DNA of 64,000 nucleotides from Thalassococcus sp. S3 (GTDB lineage: Bacteria; Pseudomonadota; Alphaproteobacteria; Rhodobacterales; Rhodobacteraceae): positions 1 through 64,000 of the forward strand of contig NZ_CP022303.1 in the NCBI RefSeq assembly GCF_004216475.1. The letters are read 5' to 3'. The notes below the pieces were generated by a model that worked only from the letters and a program-made list of their open reading frames with translations, ran no database searches and was not told the origin of the DNA. The position numbers were made by a program, and so were the translations under genes. Positions 63,817-64,000 of the stretch are shown here, piece after piece; the stretch's first letter is position 1; each line of letters begins with the position of its first letter.

Positions 63817-64000
63817 GCATTCTTGACGTCGCTGTCGCCTATCCCGCCCGGCAGGAACAGTTGAAGGACCTGTCGGATGATCTGGACCTGACACGGGACC
63901 AGATGCGCATGTATGATCGTTTCTTCGGGTTCGAGGCGTTTCAATGCGATCCGGCAGAGCCGCTTGATACCCTCATCGCCAAGGCGGCATCCGAGGTTCT
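63810..64000 (+). CDS. KAS III-like protein, cut by the window end
   Basis: The first 63 residues of a frame that stays open to the end. LSILDVAVAYPARQEQLKDLSDDLDLTRDQMRMYDRFFGFE matches the N-terminus of the 59106 protein (YDRFYGLQ), so this is a further thiolase-fold enzyme of the same operon. Whether it carries the active-site Cys cannot be seen. ATG overlaps the hydrolase gene by seven bases. Confidence 0.7.
   Translation, partial: MLSILDVAVAYPARQEQLKDLSDDLDLTRDQMRMYDRFFGFEAFQCDPAEPLDTLIAKAASEV

Noticed and set aside
62845..63894. A 349-codon minus-strand frame
   Set aside because: It is antisense to the alpha/beta hydrolase, which has GHSAGG and coupled neighbours.
1..64000. CRISPR arrays, rRNA genes, complete insertion sequences
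   Set aside because: No regularly spaced repeats, rRNA sequence or transposase genes were seen.

Overview
The window looks like the chromosome of an alphaproteobacterium of the order Rhodobacterales (roseobacter type). The evidence is the GC-rich coding sequence, the order maf-aroE-coaE-dnaQ-secB beside DnaA-box-like sequences at the very start (the arrangement found at the replication origin of Caulobacter and relatives), a regB-senC-regA redox regulatory locus with ahcY a few kb away, an HslV with a short N-terminal extension, and alphaproteobacterial AddAB, AmgK/MurU and mitofilin/HemY genes.

Layout. 1-190: origin-proximal DNA with DnaA boxes. 190-12000: housekeeping genes (maf, aroE, coaE, dnaQ, secB, fxsA, a Tim44-like protein, mltA, smr, an MFS carrier, a lipoprotein hydrolase, hslUV, a capsule-synthesis-like protein, trxA). 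12038-23597: a long minus-strand block of addAB, murU/amgK, tsaE, a PAS protein and regB. Divergent from regB are senC and regA. 24949-37739: mixed core genes (adhP, ahcY, gpsA, tsaD, hemD, mitofilin-like, hemY), ending in tRNA-Thr(CGT). After the tRNA the base composition falls sharply and an accessory region begins.

38790-49377 is the most unusual part. A promoter drives a 24-codon gene for a peptide with a YxxPx(I/L) motif like that of lasso-peptide leaders. A near-perfect rho-independent terminator follows, and then a PqqD-like peptide-binding (RRE) protein. Downstream is a tightly overlapping operon: phosphonopyruvate decarboxylase-like enzyme, nucleotidyltransferase, Fe(II)/2OG oxygenase, CPBP membrane protease, MFS exporter, P-loop kinase and a tryptophanyl-tRNA synthetase. 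Phosphoenolpyruvate mutase (with the diagnostic EDK-x5-NS motif), an FkbM methyltransferase, a second P-loop kinase and a TauD-like oxygenase come next. C-P bond formation together with a ribosomal peptide, its RRE and a TrpRS suggests a phosphonate-containing or phosphonate-associated ribosomal peptide product. TrpRS may act as self-resistance or as a supplier of Trp-tRNA. I know of no described system with this set; this is inference.

49692-58584 holds a medium-chain reductase, the biotin transporter BioMNY, two acyl/aryl-adenylating ligases, a thioesterase, an HcaT-like MFS and an SDR. After a palindrome-rich intergenic region, 59106-64000 begins a second biosynthetic operon: KAS III-like enzyme, acyl carrier protein, a C-terminal-only acyl-CoA dehydrogenase-like protein, a truncated KAS III-like protein lacking the Cys, a MATE exporter, an alpha/beta hydrolase, and a further KAS III-like gene cut by the window end. 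Its product is unknown.
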